Assembly (NCBI RefSeq): GCF_024128855.1
Contig: NZ_JAMYDV010000008.1
Coordinates: 1 to 64,000 of the forward strand
Source of the DNA: Rhodovulum tesquicola
GTDB taxonomy: Bacteria; Pseudomonadota; Alphaproteobacteria; Rhodobacterales; Rhodobacteraceae
Reading direction: 5' to 3'
DNA: 64,000 nt
Both the position numbers and the translations under genes were made by a program. Below the pieces are notes generated by a model. The model made no database searches and was not told where the DNA came from. It saw only the letters and a program-made list of their open reading frames with translations. Positions 35,884 through 45,160 of the stretch are shown here, piece by piece (within the stretch, counting starts at the first letter, position 1; every line of letters begins with the position of its first letter).

Positions 35884-37239
35884 TCAGGTCAGGCCGCCCG
35901 AGAAGGCCTTTTGCAGAAGGGATTGGCGCAGGGCGTCGAGGTCAGCGATCTTGGCTTCATAGCACGCAATCAGCCCCTCGGCCTGTTCCCAGAGCCTTTC
36001 CATGGAGCGGCAGATTTCGCGCTGGATCGCAACCGGCGGGTGGCAGATGTGGAATGCCTTCACCTCGGGAAAATAGATCGTCTGGTGCACCGATCCGCTG
36101 GCAAATCGGCGTATTTCGTCGCCCTGCGCGAGCAAAAGGTACTTGAGGAAATCAGGCAGCAGGGCATCGCCGCAGACCCAGTTCACGAAGTCCTGGCTGG
36201 TCGCCATGTCCCGGCCCATGACAGTGACGTAACCCACCGATGCGGTCCGAGAGAGGCAGACCGTGTTCGCCGGAAGTACCCGGGCACTTGAGTTCTCGAT
36301 ACCCAGCGCGTTTGTGTATTCCAGCGTTTCATGGACCGTGCCGCCGTGGTGATCGCGGGCGTCCTTGATGCCGATCCACGGCACGTCGCCGCCCCAGTAT
36401 TCGGGATGTTTCCGGCTGGGTGTGTGACCGCTTTCAAGCCGTGCGAGTGCAGTTAGAGGCGTCCATCTCCACCCGCGCCTTGGTTTGTCGTCCGGTTTCA
36501 GAACCGCCAACGAATAGGGGCCGGGGATGGGCCGAAGCGTTGCGCCGCGTCCGCCTGTTTGCGTGATCGCGCGGGACCGACGTGCAGAGGACGCCGATTC
36601 AAGCCCTCCGATCGTGTCCGGGGAAAGATCGGTTTCCCACTTGGTCGATCCGTTGCGGAAGACGTCACGAAGGACACTGCGAAAGAAGTCCCGCGCGTCG
36701 GCGAGGTTGGCTTCGGCGTGGGCACGGGCGCGGGCCAGACCCGCGAACGCCTCGTCCAGAACCGCAACGATCCGCTTCTGTTCGTCCAGCGGCGGGATGG
36801 GGATGGTGGCCGAACTTAGCAGCGATAGATTTAGTGACGGATAGGAATTTTCAGGCAACAAGTCCTGTGCCCGTAGCCGCGACAGAGCATACAACAGGAA
36901 GCGCGAATCCAGTCGATCCGGTCTAGCTGTGATCGTGGCAAGATGGCTTGAGACGTAGGCATCATCCGTCGTTATTACACGGTGATTCAGAAATGTTGAA
37001 GCGCCGCTCTTTGGGAATAGGACCGTGCCCGCTGGCACAAGCCGCAATTTCTTGGAGCATCGCTCGTTTATCAGGTCTGCTGAAGTAGAAATCTCGCCAA
37101 ACCGAATTTGCCCGACGTCGGAAGTTCGGATGAAGGGAAGCGAACCGCCCTCAAAATCCGCTTTGTCTTGGGGGGCGGGACTCCCGGCACCAACAGCGGC
37201 AACCTCTCCCAGCGGGACAACCCGCCACCCCGCCTTCAC
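35884..37239 (-). CDS. hsdS: Type I restriction-modification specificity subunit (HsdS)
   Basis: 451 residues with two target-recognition domains, each ending in a conserved coiled-coil region: first IPIPPLDEQKRIVAVLDEAF (about 150) and second PPVAIQREICRSMERLWEQ near the C-terminus. The first recognition domain starts GWRVVPLGEVAAVGAG, the second GWRWTPLTALARLESGHTPS. It determines the bipartite DNA target. The start overlaps the hsdM stop (ATGA). The recognition sequence cannot be read from the protein alone. Confidence 0.93.
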   Translation of the reverse strand: MKAGWRVVPLGEVAAVGAGSPAPQDKADFEGGSLPFIRTSDVGQIRFGEISTSADLINERCSKKLRLVPAGTVLFPKSGASTFLNHRVITTDDAYVSSHLATITARPDRLDSRFLLYALSRLRAQDLLPENSYPSLNLSLLSSATIPIPPLDEQKRIVAVLDEAFAGLARARAHAEANLADARDFFRSVLRDVFRNGSTKWETDLSPDTIGGLESASSARRSRAITQTGGRGATLRPIPGPYSLAVLKPDDKPRRGWRWTPLTALARLESGHTPSRKHPEYWGGDVPWIGIKDARDHHGGTVHETLEYTNALGIENSSARVLPANTVCLSRTASVGYVTVMGRDMATSQDFVNWVCGDALLPDFLKYLLLAQGDEIRRFASGSVHQTIYFPEVKAFHICHPPVAIQREICRSMERLWEQAEGLIACYEAKIADLDALRQSLLQKAFSGGLT

Positions 37240-38684
37240 AGCAGCCCCCTGATCCGCTCAAGGATGTCCGCCGTCTCGGCATCGCGGGCAAGGATCGCGT
37301 CGATAATCTCTTCCGGGCTGCGCAGCGCCGATGCCTCGGGCGCGTTGGGGTTCTTCACCGACAGATCGAAGGTGCCCGGGTCCACATCGGCCACGTCCAC
37401 AATCCAGGATTTCGGCCCGGTCACGCGGCCCCGTTGCAGTTCCACGAATTCGGCCATGTCGTCGTCGTTCAGCGGGTTCGTCTTGCCCAGGCTGCGCCCC
37501 GGATCGAGCTGGTAATACCAGATGCGCCGGGTCGGTTCGCCCTTGTCGAAGAACAGCACCACGGTCTTGACCCCCGCGCCCTGAAAGGTGCCCTGCGGGC
37601 AGTCCAGCACGGTATGCAGGTTGCAGGCGGTCAGCAGCTCGCGCCGCAGCGCCACGCTGGCATTGTCGGTGTTGGACAGGAAGGTATTCTTGATGACCAC
37701 TGCCGCCCGGCCGCCCGCGCGCAGCTTGCGGATGAAATGTTGCAGGAACAGATAGGCCGTCTCGCCCGACTTGATGGGAAAGTTCTGCTGCACCTCGCGC
37801 CGCTCGCCCCCGCCGAAGGGCGGATTGGCAAGGACGATGTCGTGGCGGTCCTTTTCCTGAATGTCCATCACGTTCTCGTTGAGCGAGTTGGTGTGGACGA
37901 TGTTCGGCGCCTCGATCCCGTGCAGCACCATGTTCATGATGCCGATGACATAGGCCAGCGACTTCTTTTCCTGCCCGTGGAAGGTGTGGCGTTGCAGCGT
38001 GTCGTAATCGGTCGCGCTGATGCCGGGGCGGCGCATGTAGTCGTAGGCTTCGCACAGGAACCCGGCCGAGCCGACGGCGCCGTCGTAGATCGTCTCGCCG
38101 ATCTTCGGATCGACCACGCGGATCATGGCGCGGATCAGCGGGCGGGGCGTGTAGTATTCGCCGCCGTTCCGCCCCGCGTTGCCCATCCGCCGGATGCGGG
38201 TTTCGTAGAGCGCGGACAGCTCGTGCTTGTCGGCCTGGGTGTTGAAATGCAGCCCGTCGATGATTTCCAGCACGTCGCGCAGGATGTAGCCCGAGCGGAA
38301 CTTGTTGCGCAGTTCGGTGAACACCTCGCCGATCTTGTATTCGATGGTGTCCGGGCCGGTCGCGCGGTCGTGGTAGCGGCCGAGATAGGGGAACAGCTCG
38401 CGGTCGACAAAGCGGATCAGGTCGTCGCCGGTCAGGGCCGCGTTGTGGTCGAATTCGCCATCCTTCCTGGGGGCGGCCCAGCGGTCCCAGCGATATTGCC
38501 CGTCGATGATCGGGGCATGGTCGCGGCCTTCCAGTTCCGCCCGGTCGCGCCGTTCGCTTTCCAGATCGTGCAGGTATTTCAGGAACAGGACCCACGAGGT
38601 CTGTTCGACATAGTCCAGCTCGTTGGCGATGCCGTCCTCGGCGCGAAGGGCGCGCTCGATGCTGTTGAAGGCGTTCTCGTACAT
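37236..38684 (-). CDS. hsdM: Type I restriction-modification methyltransferase (HsdM)
   Basis: 482 residues. N-terminal HsdM_N helical domain (SWVLFLKYLHDLESERRD), then the N6-adenine methylase core with EYYTPRPLIRAMI, SAM-binding GAVGSAGFLCEAYDYM and catalytic LANPPFGGGERR (NPPF). It protects host DNA and forms the complex with HsdS and HsdR. ATG 38684 begins MYENAFNSIERALRAEDG, the usual family N-terminus. First gene of the leftward hsdMSR operon. Confidence 0.95.
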   Translation of the reverse strand: MYENAFNSIERALRAEDGIANELDYVEQTSWVLFLKYLHDLESERRDRAELEGRDHAPIIDGQYRWDRWAAPRKDGEFDHNAALTGDDLIRFVDRELFPYLGRYHDRATGPDTIEYKIGEVFTELRNKFRSGYILRDVLEIIDGLHFNTQADKHELSALYETRIRRMGNAGRNGGEYYTPRPLIRAMIRVVDPKIGETIYDGAVGSAGFLCEAYDYMRRPGISATDYDTLQRHTFHGQEKKSLAYVIGIMNMVLHGIEAPNIVHTNSLNENVMDIQEKDRHDIVLANPPFGGGERREVQQNFPIKSGETAYLFLQHFIRKLRAGGRAAVVIKNTFLSNTDNASVALRRELLTACNLHTVLDCPQGTFQGAGVKTVVLFFDKGEPTRRIWYYQLDPGRSLGKTNPLNDDDMAEFVELQRGRVTGPKSWIVDVADVDPGTFDLSVKNPNAPEASALRSPEEIIDAILARDAETADILERIRGLL

Positions 38685-38769
38685 GCTGTTCCGACCGATA
38701 GGAGTTTGTGCGAGTAGTCCCGGATTTGCCGGGTCAGGGCAAGGAACGAAGACAGATAGCGACGCAGGA

Positions 38770-39405
38770 TCACATCCCCCAGCGGGCCAGCGCCGCCTCG
38801 GCCTTTGCCGGGTCTTCCCTGATCCGCAGCACGGTCTGGCGTGACACGCCCGCCGTCCGCGCGATTTCCGACGCCCCGGCCCCGGCGGACAGCATGTCCT
38901 GAACCGTGGTGAAGGCCGCGCGGTCATAGCTGGGTTTCTTGCCCCGGTAGCGGTCGCCATCGCCCTTCGCCGCCTCTATCCCGGCTCTCTGAGCGGCCTT
39001 CGTCGCCTCGGCCTGTGCCTGTGCCATCGCCGCCATGAAGGCGATCAGCGCGTCTCTCACGGCCTCCTGCATGGGGTCTGTGGTGGCCCCGTCGAAGGTC
39101 ATGTTGTTGATGACGGTGCGGATCACGACGCCCTGGCGCATGAAGTGCCGGATCGTGTCGGTGACGTCCTGATAGTTGCGCCCCAGACGATCCACCCAAC
39201 GGACCACGAGAACGTCGCCCCTGCGCAGCATGTCATACAGCCGCTTGCCCTCGGGGCGGTCGGCCAGCCTAGTGGTGACGCCCGAGACGCCATGATCGGC
39301 AACAACCGTGTCGATGGTGAACCCCGCCGCTTCGGCCTGTGCTCTCTGGTGACTGAGGGTCTGATCCGCGGTCGAGACGCGGGCGTAGAGGATGGTCTTG
39401 GACAT
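38770..39405 (-). CDS. Serine recombinase (resolvase/invertase family)
   Basis: 211 residues. Resolvase N-terminal domain with the catalytic serine in LYARVSTADQTLSHQ, VRWVDRLGRNYQDV and a C-terminal Hin-type HTH (GASEIARTAGVSRQTVLRIRED). It would cut and rejoin DNA at a res or inversion site. 85 bases upstream of hsdM in the same direction. Repeats of TGTCCGT lie just upstream (39434-39481). A role in switching the hsd locus is only a possibility, as no second hsdS copy is present. Confidence 0.9.
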   Translation of the reverse strand: MSKTILYARVSTADQTLSHQRAQAEAAGFTIDTVVADHGVSGVTTRLADRPEGKRLYDMLRRGDVLVVRWVDRLGRNYQDVTDTIRHFMRQGVVIRTVINNMTFDGATTDPMQEAVRDALIAFMAAMAQAQAEATKAAQRAGIEAAKGDGDRYRGKKPSYDRAAFTTVQDMLSAGAGASEIARTAGVSRQTVLRIREDPAKAEAALARWGM

Positions 39406-39820
39406 GGTGCCTCCTGGTGTTCGTAAGGGTTTTGTCCGTTAGAATGCCTGTCCGTTGATCGAAGTCAAGGCTTACGGACACCCTTTCCGTGACTGCGAGG
39501 CGTGTTCGCAGGGGTATACCCTAGCGGACGTTTGGGCGCACCGGGATAGCAGCCTTGGGCGCGTTGCCTGTCGGGGAGTTGCCGAAGCCGTCCGTAATCC
39601 CGTCGGCGCGTGTCAGGTCAACAGGAGGGGGCACCGGGGGAAGCGCGGCATCGAAGCGTCGACTTCCGGCCGCTCGAATTTTTCCGTCAGAATCTGATGC
39701 TCGCCCGCGTCGTCGCACTCATTTGGCTTTGACAGCAAGTGCAGGACGCTGGTACACAAGCGTTGACGAGGCTGCAAAAATATCTTTTAAAATCAGCGCT
39801 CTGGGCTTCTTCCGAGAGAT
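39406..39820. other. Intergenic end of the island, repeats, no gene
   Basis: 415 bases between the serine recombinase and the right attachment repeat. No convincing gene. Contains TGTCCGT at 39434-39440 and 39450-39456 and the inverted copy ACGGACA at 39475-39481, a candidate binding site of the recombinase. Confidence 0.5.
39434..39481. repeat. TGTCCGT repeats upstream of serine recombinase
   Basis: Two direct copies 16 bases apart and one inverted copy 25 bases further on. Possible res or operator site. Confidence 0.5.
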
Positions 39821-39845
39821 TTCGAATCTCTCATCACCCACCATC
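39821..39845. repeat. Island attachment repeat, right (attR)
   Basis: Identical 25-bp copy of 30054-30078. Together with preceding bases it forms a perfect palindrome GAGAGATT-TCG-AATCTCTC (39813-39831... within 39813-39832), replacing the tRNA T-stem. Confidence 0.88.
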
Positions 39846-40135
39846 CTTCCTTCTCGATCTGACATGGCGCTTGGGCTGGAAGGCTTTCCGCCGCCCCCAT
39901 TGGTGCAGACGGGTGGTGCAGAGCGGGATTGGCGATGCCCTGTCCGGTCTTGATCGGGTAAACCTGCCACGCGCGTGCCCGTGCTCCCCGTGACGAAGCC
40001 TGAAAGGCTGGGGGAACCGTCATTGCCGTGCCGGTTGGCGACGGTTTCCGGGCGGTGGGCGAGCGGCAGGGTCGTGGAATGGAGAGGGGCGTTGGCTCCG
40101 GACCCTGCAGCGGGTCGGACCGGCGGCGGGGTGGG

Positions 40136-40345
40136 TCAGGCGGTGATGCGGTCGGGCTCGCAGCCCTGGTCGGTCTCGCCGTCGGGGCGCAGGGCCGCCC
40201 ACAGGAACAACGCCATCGCGCCCGCCATCCCGCCCAGCCAGTAGGACAGTACCGCACCCAGAAGCCCGGCCTCCCATACAAGGGCGGCAAGAGCCGTGGA
40301 CAGGGCGCCGGTCAGAATGGAAACGAGAACGAATGCAATCGCCAT
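40136..40345 (-). CDS. Small membrane protein, unknown
   Basis: 69 residues with two predicted transmembrane helices (MAIAFVLVSILTGALSTALA and LLGAVLSYWLGGMAGAMALF) and a polar tail. ATG 40345 follows AAGGAG with about 9-base spacing, the main support. It stands alone between the island edge and tRNA-Val(TAC). Confidence 0.65.
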   Translation of the reverse strand: MAIAFVLVSILTGALSTALAALVWEAGLLGAVLSYWLGGMAGAMALFLWAALRPDGETDQGCEPDRITA

Positions 40346-40516
40346 CGACGTGATCTCCTTGATCCCAGCCTTCCCGCGATTTCGGGCGGAAATCGGGCAT
40401 TCCCAAGGAAATGCCGGACCTGGTTAACAGGCGGTTCACGCGGGGCGAATGATATCGGGGTTTCTGCTGCCGGGGGCTTGCGGCAGCGGCCCGCGCCGGT
40501 CTAAAGGCTGCGGGAC

Positions 40517-40592
40517 GGGCGATTAGCTCAGTTGGTAGAGCGCCTCGTTTACACCGAGGATGTCGGGAGTTCGAGTCTCTCATCGCCCACCA
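40517..40592 (+). tRNA. tRNA-Val (anticodon TAC), CCA encoded
   Basis: Acceptor arms GGGCGAT/ATCGCCC; D-arm GCTCAGTTGGTAGAGC; anticodon stem CCTCG/CGAGG with loop TTTACAC (anticodon TAC); T-arm GGGAG-TTCGAGT-CTCTC; A discriminator and CCA. Confidence 0.96.
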
Positions 40593-40662
40593 TGGCACCG
40601 CGTCTTGATCCTGTCGCCGTCCCCTGCGAGGGTCGGGCAACAGGCCCGAAAGGAGACGCCCC

Positions 40663-42360
40663 ATGACCCGTCCGCTGTCCGATCTGATCGCCCAGGGCCG
40701 GGGCATGGTCCCCGCCGATCTGGTGTTGCAGGGCGGCGTCGTGTTCGACCTTGTGACCGGCGACATGATCCCGGGCGACGTGGCGATCTGCGGCCAGACC
40801 ATCGTCGGGATCGGGGCGACCTATGAGGGGCGGCAGGTGATCGACGTTTCCGGCCTGACGCTGGTGCCGGGCTTCATCGACACGCATCTGCATATCGAAA
40901 GCAGCCTTGTCACCCCCTTCGAGTTCGACCGCTGCGTCTGCCCGCGCGGCGTGACCACCGCGATCTGCGACCCGCACGAGATCGCAAACGTGATCGGCCT
41001 GCCGGGGATAGACTATTTCCTCGACGCCGCCGCGCGCACGGTGATGGACATTCGCGTGAACCTGTCCTCCTGCGTGCCCTCGACCGAGATGGAGACGGCG
41101 GGCGCGCGGATCGGGGCCGACGACCTCGCTCCGCTCATGGACCACCCCCGGGTGATCGGGCTGGCCGAGATGATGAACTATCCGGGCGTCCTGGCGGGCG
41201 ATCCGGAAGTTCTTGCCAAGCTCGAGGCGTTTCGGGGCCGCCATATCGACGGGCACGCGCCGCTTCTGTCGGGGCGCGATCTGAACGGCTATGTCGCCGC
41301 CGGTATCCGCACCGAGCACGAGGCGACCAGCGCCGAGGAAGCGCGCGAGAAGTTGCAGCGCGGCCTGCGCGTGCTGATCCGCGAAGGCTCGGTCAGCAAG
41401 GACATGGCGGCGCTGCGCCCGCTACTGACCGAGCGCACCGCGCCCTACATGTGCCTGTGCACCGATGACCGGAACCCGCTGGACATCGCCGAATACGGCC
41501 ATCTCGACCACATGATCCGCTGGATGATCGGGCAGGGCAGCGATCCGCTGGCGGTCTATCGCGCGGCCACGCTGTCGGCGGCCGAGGCGTTCGGGCTGAA
41601 GGATCGCGGACTGCTGGCGCCGGGGCGGCGGGCCGATATCGTGGCGTTGGGTGACCTTGCGGAATGCCGGGCGGACCTGGTGATCGCGGGCGGGCGCGTG
41701 GTCGACGACGCGGCCTTCGACGCGCGCGACGAGATCGCGCCGGTCGGGCGCTGCTCTGTCCGGGCGCCCGCGGTGACGCCCGAAAGCTTTCGTGCCGCGG
41801 CGAACACGGCCGAGACCCATGTGATCGGCATCATCGAGGGCAAGATCCTGACCGAGCACCTGGTCGAGCAGATCAGTCCCGAAGACGGCGAGAAGCATGC
41901 CGATCCGGCGCGCGGGCTGGCCAAGATCGCCGTGGTCGAACGGCATGGCCGCAACGGCAATATCGCGGTGGGATTCGTCCGCGGCTTCGGCATGGGCGAA
42001 GGGGCCATCGCCTCGACGGTCTGTCACGACCACCACAATATCGTCGTGGTCGGCATGTCGGACGAGGACATGGCCCGCGCCGTCACCCGGCTGACCGAGA
42101 TCGAGGGCGGATTCGTCGTGGCGGGGCAGGGGACGATCCTTGCCGAGCTGGCGCTGCCGGTGGCGGGGTTGATGAGCCTCGAGCCCTTCGAGATCGTCGA
42201 GGCGCGGCTGGACCATCTGCGCTCGGCGGCGCGGTCGCTGGGCGTGACGCTCGAGGAGCCGTTCCTGCAACTGGCCTTTCTGTGCCTGCCGGTGATTCCC
42301 GCGTTGAAGATCACCGATCACGGGATGGTGGACGTGGACCGCTTCGAGATCCTCGGCTGA
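40663..42360 (+). CDS. ade: Adenine deaminase
   Basis: 565 residues of the amidohydrolase superfamily, full length for AdeC-type enzymes. Metal-site segments [12 protein letters not shown] and [24 protein letters not shown] and [11 protein letters not shown], then the C-terminal AdeC domain ([33 protein letters not shown]). It converts adenine to hypoxanthine in purine salvage. ATG 40663 follows GAAAGGAGACGCCCC. Confidence 0.93.
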   Translation: MTRPLSDLIAQGRGMVPADLVLQGGVVFDLVTGDMIPGDVAICGQTIVGIGATYEGRQVIDVSGLTLVPGFIDTHLHIESSLVTPFEFDRCVCPRGVTTAICDPHEIANVIGLPGIDYFLDAAARTVMDIRVNLSSCVPSTEMETAGARIGADDLAPLMDHPRVIGLAEMMNYPGVLAGDPEVLAKLEAFRGRHIDGHAPLLSGRDLNGYVAAGIRTEHEATSAEEAREKLQRGLRVLIREGSVSKDMAALRPLLTERTAPYMCLCTDDRNPLDIAEYGHLDHMIRWMIGQGSDPLAVYRAATLSAAEAFGLKDRGLLAPGRRADIVALGDLAECRADLVIAGGRVVDDAAFDARDEIAPVGRCSVRAPAVTPESFRAAANTAETHVIGIIEGKILTEHLVEQISPEDGEKHADPARGLAKIAVVERHGRNGNIAVGFVRGFGMGEGAIASTVCHDHHNIVVVGMSDEDMARAVTRLTEIEGGFVVAGQGTILAELALPVAGLMSLEPFEIVEARLDHLRSAARSLGVTLEEPFLQLAFLCLPVIPALKITDHGMVDVDRFEILG

Positions 42361-42470
42361 GGCAGCCGGGCCGGGATGCACCCGCCCCGATATTCCCGTC
42401 GCGAGGCGCTTGACGCCGCCGGTAGGGCCGCCTAAAAGGCACCTCACGCCGGGCGCGCCCGGACGGCGCT

Positions 42471-42547
42471 GCGGTTGTAGCTCAGTTGGTTAGAGTACCG
42501 GCCTGTCACGCCGGGGGTCGCGGGTTCGAGCCCCGTCAACCGCGCCA
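42471..42547 (+). tRNA. tRNA-Asp (anticodon GTC), copy 1
   Basis: Acceptor arms GCGGTTG/CAACCGC, anticodon loop CTGTCAC between CCGGC and GCCGG stems, T-arm CGGGTTCGAGCCCCG, G discriminator, encoded CCA. 77 bases. Confidence 0.96.
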
Positions 42548-42577
42548 TCGCCCGTCCGATCCGCCCACGCGAAATGC

Positions 42578-42654
42578 GCGGTTGTAGCTCAGTTGGTTAG
42601 AGTACCGGCCTGTCACGCCGGGGGTCGCGGGTTCGAGCCCCGTCAACCGCGCCA
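42578..42654 (+). tRNA. tRNA-Asp (anticodon GTC), copy 2
   Basis: Identical to the copy at 42471-42547, 30 bases downstream in the same direction. Confidence 0.96.
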
Positions 42655-42680
42655 CTTCTCCCCTGGATAACGGAGCGTTC

Positions 42681-42905
42681 ATGGCCCGCCTGCTCGATGC
42701 AGTCCCGCTCTGGCTGGCGCTGCTGCTGGCCGTGACGGTCGGGCTGTCCCCCTTCCTGCCCGAACCGCACCTGTGGGAAAAGCTCAGGATGCTGTCCGCG
42801 GGCGAGTTGCGGCGCGGCATCGACATCTTCGATCTCGCCCTGCACGGCGCGCCCTGGCTGTTGCTTCTGGCCAAGCTGGGCCGGATGGCGCTGCGGCGGG
42901 GTTGA
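42681..42905 (+). CDS. Small membrane protein, unknown
   Basis: 74 residues with two hydrophobic helices (VPLWLALLLAVTVGLSPFL and ALHGAPWLLLLAKLG) separated by a charged segment (KLRMLSAGELRRGIDIFD). ATG 42681 follows GGAG with 6-base spacing. Such short proteins recur in Rhodobacteraceae genomes; no function is known to me. Confidence 0.65.
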   Translation: MARLLDAVPLWLALLLAVTVGLSPFLPEPHLWEKLRMLSAGELRRGIDIFDLALHGAPWLLLLAKLGRMALRRG

Positions 42906-43019
42906 GGGCCGGTATCGGGGGTGCTCCCGCCCTCCGTTGGCGGCTTGCGCCGCCGCCTGCGGTTGGGCCCGGCGCCGCGCCAGAGGCGCGGCGCGGTCGC
43001 GCCCGGTCCGGGTGGCGCG

Positions 43020-44393
43020 TCAGGCGGCCAGCGCCGCGAGGATGCGCGCCCAGCTGCGGATGCCCTTGTGAAAGCTTGCGACGTCGTATTTCTCGTTCGG
43101 CGAGTGGATCGCGTCGTCGGCATGGGCAAAGCCGATCAGCATCGAATCCATCCCGAGGATCTCCTTGAAATGGCCCGCCACCGGGATCGAGCCGCCCGAG
43201 CCGATGAAGGCGGCCGGGTTCGGCCATTCCGCGGACAGTGCGGTGCGGGCCTTTTCGAAGGCGGGATCGGCGATCGACATCTGCGCCGCGGGCGAGGCGC
43301 CATGGCCGTGGAACTCGACCGTGCAGTCGGGCGGCAGCATGGCGCGCACCATGGCGCGGAACGACTCGCGGATTGCCAGCGGGTCCTGGTGGCCGACAAG
43401 GCGGAAGCTGATCTTGGCGGAGGCCCTGGCGGGCAGCACCGTCTTGAACCCTGCCCCGGCATAGCCGCCCGATATGCCGTTCACCTCGCAGGTCGGGCGC
43501 GACCAGATCATTTCCAGCGGCGTGCGCCCCTTTTCGCCGGCGGGATGCGACAGGCCCACCTCGCCCAGAAACGCGCCCGCGTCGAAGCCGAGGCCCTGCC
43601 ATTGCCGGGCGAGTTCTTCGGGCAGTTCCGGCACCCCGTCATAGAAGCCGGGCACCGTCACCCGCCCGTCCGCGTCATGCAGCGCGGCGATGATGCGCGC
43701 CAGCAACCGGATCGGGTTCATCGCCGCCCCGCCATACATGCCCGAATGCAGATCCTTCGCGGGGCCCGTGATCGTGACCTCCTCGCCGACCAGCCCGCGC
43801 AGCATGGTCACGATGCCGGGCGTGCCTTCGGCGAAAAGACCGGTATCGCAGATCAGCGCTATATCGGCCTTCAGCGCGTCGGCATTCTGTTCGAGGAACG
43901 GCACGAGCGAGGGCGAGCCCGATTCCTCCTCGCCCTCGAAGAACATCGTGATGCGCGCGGGCAGGCTGCCGTGAACGGCCTTCCAGGCCCGGCAAGCCTC
44001 GACAAAGGTCATCAACTGGCCCTTGTCGTCGGAAGCGCCGCGCCCGCGGATCACCCGGCCGCGCGGGGTTTCCTCGATCGCGGGCTCGAACGGGTTGCGG
44101 TGCCACAAGTCCAGCGGGTCGACCGGCTGGACATCGTAATGGCCATAGAACAGCAGGTGCGGCCCCGTCTCGCCGCCCTTGCCCAGCACCATCGGATGGC
44201 CGGGCGTGGGGCAGGGCCGGGCGTCGAAGCCAATGGCGCGCAGGTCCTCGGCCAGCCAGTCGGCGGTGGCGGCGCAATCGGCGGCATGGGCCGGGTCGGT
44301 CGAGATCGAGGGGATGTGCATCAGCGCCATCAGCCGGTCCAGCGCATGCGGCAGGTCGGCATCGATTCGGGACAGCACGGCGTCGAGGGTCAT
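43020..44393 (-). CDS. M20-family dipeptidase
   Basis: 457 residues. Metal-site motifs of the M20/ArgE/DapE/CNDP family: LLFYGHYDVQPVDPLDLWH, GRGASDDKGQLMTF, FFEGEEESGSPSL and a late FAHADDAIHSPNEKYDV. The dimerisation lid domain (PAKDLHSGMYGGA to about 390) is present. It probably cleaves short peptides in the cytoplasm. It stands alone, facing away from the DUF4189-like gene. Confidence 0.9.
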   Translation of the reverse strand: MTLDAVLSRIDADLPHALDRLMALMHIPSISTDPAHAADCAATADWLAEDLRAIGFDARPCPTPGHPMVLGKGGETGPHLLFYGHYDVQPVDPLDLWHRNPFEPAIEETPRGRVIRGRGASDDKGQLMTFVEACRAWKAVHGSLPARITMFFEGEEESGSPSLVPFLEQNADALKADIALICDTGLFAEGTPGIVTMLRGLVGEEVTITGPAKDLHSGMYGGAAMNPIRLLARIIAALHDADGRVTVPGFYDGVPELPEELARQWQGLGFDAGAFLGEVGLSHPAGEKGRTPLEMIWSRPTCEVNGISGGYAGAGFKTVLPARASAKISFRLVGHQDPLAIRESFRAMVRAMLPPDCTVEFHGHGASPAAQMSIADPAFEKARTALSAEWPNPAAFIGSGGSIPVAGHFKEILGMDSMLIGFAHADDAIHSPNEKYDVASFHKGIRSWARILAALAA

Positions 44394-44526
44394 GGGGGGC
44401 TCCGGGTTCGCAGGGTCGGGCGGAGCCTAACAGCGGTGCGGGCGCTGTCCAGAGGGCTGGCCGCGCCCGGCGCGGCGCGCTAGGCTGACCCCCGAATGGT
44501 CGATGGGCCTGGGAACGGAGGCGCGG

Positions 44527-45102
44527 ATGCGGGCGGTCTGTCTGGGGATTGCGGTGGTGCTTGTCGCAGGTGCAGGCGCGGCCGAGCCGCTGGACGGCAA
44601 GGCGGCACGCGCCCAGCTTTTCGACCCGTCCGGGGCCGAGGTGACGGTGATCGCGCAGGACTTCCTGACGGCGCGGGACCAGACCGCGCTGGAATTCGCC
44701 GGGGCACAGCAGAACTATTACGGCGCCATCGCGGCAGCCCCGGGCGAGGGGCTCCTGTCAGAGGCAACCGTGGCAGCCGCGAACTACCACGATGTCGATT
44801 CCGCCCGTGCCGCGGCGCTGAAAAGTTGCGATTCGGCCCGCAAGGGCGGCCCGCGTTGCGTCATTGTCGCCGAGATCCGCCCGATCGGCTGGGCGCCCCG
44901 GCAGCTCAGCCTCAGTGCCGATGCCAGCGAAGGGCTGCGCAAGACCTACCGCCCGGCGCGCGGGGCCAAGGCGCTGGCGATCTCGCCCGCGACGGGCATC
45001 TGGGCCATGGCCACTGGACCCGAGGCCGGTCGCGAGGCGGTGGCAAGCTGCGCCCGACAATCGGGACGCGACGATTGCCGCGTCGTCGTGGCGGACCGCT
45101 GA
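44527..45102 (+). CDS. Exported DUF4189-like protein upstream of hemA
   Basis: 191 residues with a signal peptide (MRAVCLGIAVVLVAGAGA). Two similar C-terminal segments, AAALKSCDSARKGGPRCVIVAE and EAVASCARQSGRDDCRVVVAD, repeat an A..SC....G..C.VVV pattern seen in DUF4189-type secreted proteins, with cysteines probably paired. ATG 44527 follows GGAGG with 6-base spacing. Function unknown. It precedes hemA by 456 bases and may be cotranscribed only if it reads through. Confidence 0.65.
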   Translation: MRAVCLGIAVVLVAGAGAAEPLDGKAARAQLFDPSGAEVTVIAQDFLTARDQTALEFAGAQQNYYGAIAAAPGEGLLSEATVAAANYHDVDSARAAALKSCDSARKGGPRCVIVAEIRPIGWAPRQLSLSADASEGLRKTYRPARGAKALAISPATGIWAMATGPEAGREAVASCARQSGRDDCRVVVADR

Positions 45103-45121
45103 GGCGGCCTGTCCAGTTCAA

Positions 45122-45135
45122 TTGACAGCAGTCAT
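45122..45135. promoter_or_regulatory. FNR/FnrL-type box, upstream copy
   Basis: TTGACAGCAGTCAT: TTGAC-N4-GTCA(T), one mismatch to the palindrome. Confidence 0.55.
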
Positions 45136-45146
45136 GTCAGTTCTAC

Positions 45147-45160
45147 TTGACAGAGGTCAA
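45147..45160. promoter_or_regulatory. FNR/FnrL-type box, downstream copy
   Basis: TTGACAGAGGTCAA, a perfect TTGAC-N4-GTCAA palindrome, 25 bases from the other box. In Rhodobacter, FnrL activates hemA under low oxygen through such sites. Confidence 0.7.

Larger units (their letters stand above)
30054..39845. mobile_element. Integrative genomic island in tRNA-Val(CAC)
   Basis: 9.8 kb bounded by perfect 25-bp direct repeats, the left one inside the tRNA 3' end and the right one a free copy. The integrase gene starts 77 bases from the tRNA, the usual layout for tRNA-targeted islands. Cargo: small secreted protein, zinc-finger protein, degenerate RNase H, type I restriction-modification genes, and a serine recombinase. 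No conjugation or phage structural genes, so it would need a helper or was trimmed. Confidence 0.88.

Noticed and set aside
39719-39970. 83-residue minus-strand frame across the right attachment repeat
   Set aside because: Contains MVGDERFE from the reversed tRNA fragment; no ribosome binding site.
40549-41319. Minus-strand frame ending MVGDERLELPTSSV
   Set aside because: This peptide is the familiar artefact of translating a tRNA backwards; the frame is a shadow of tRNA-Val and adenine deaminase.
42471-42654. Direct repeat that could suggest a CRISPR or repeat array
   Set aside because: It is simply two tRNA-Asp genes; no CRISPR array or cas gene was seen anywhere in the window.
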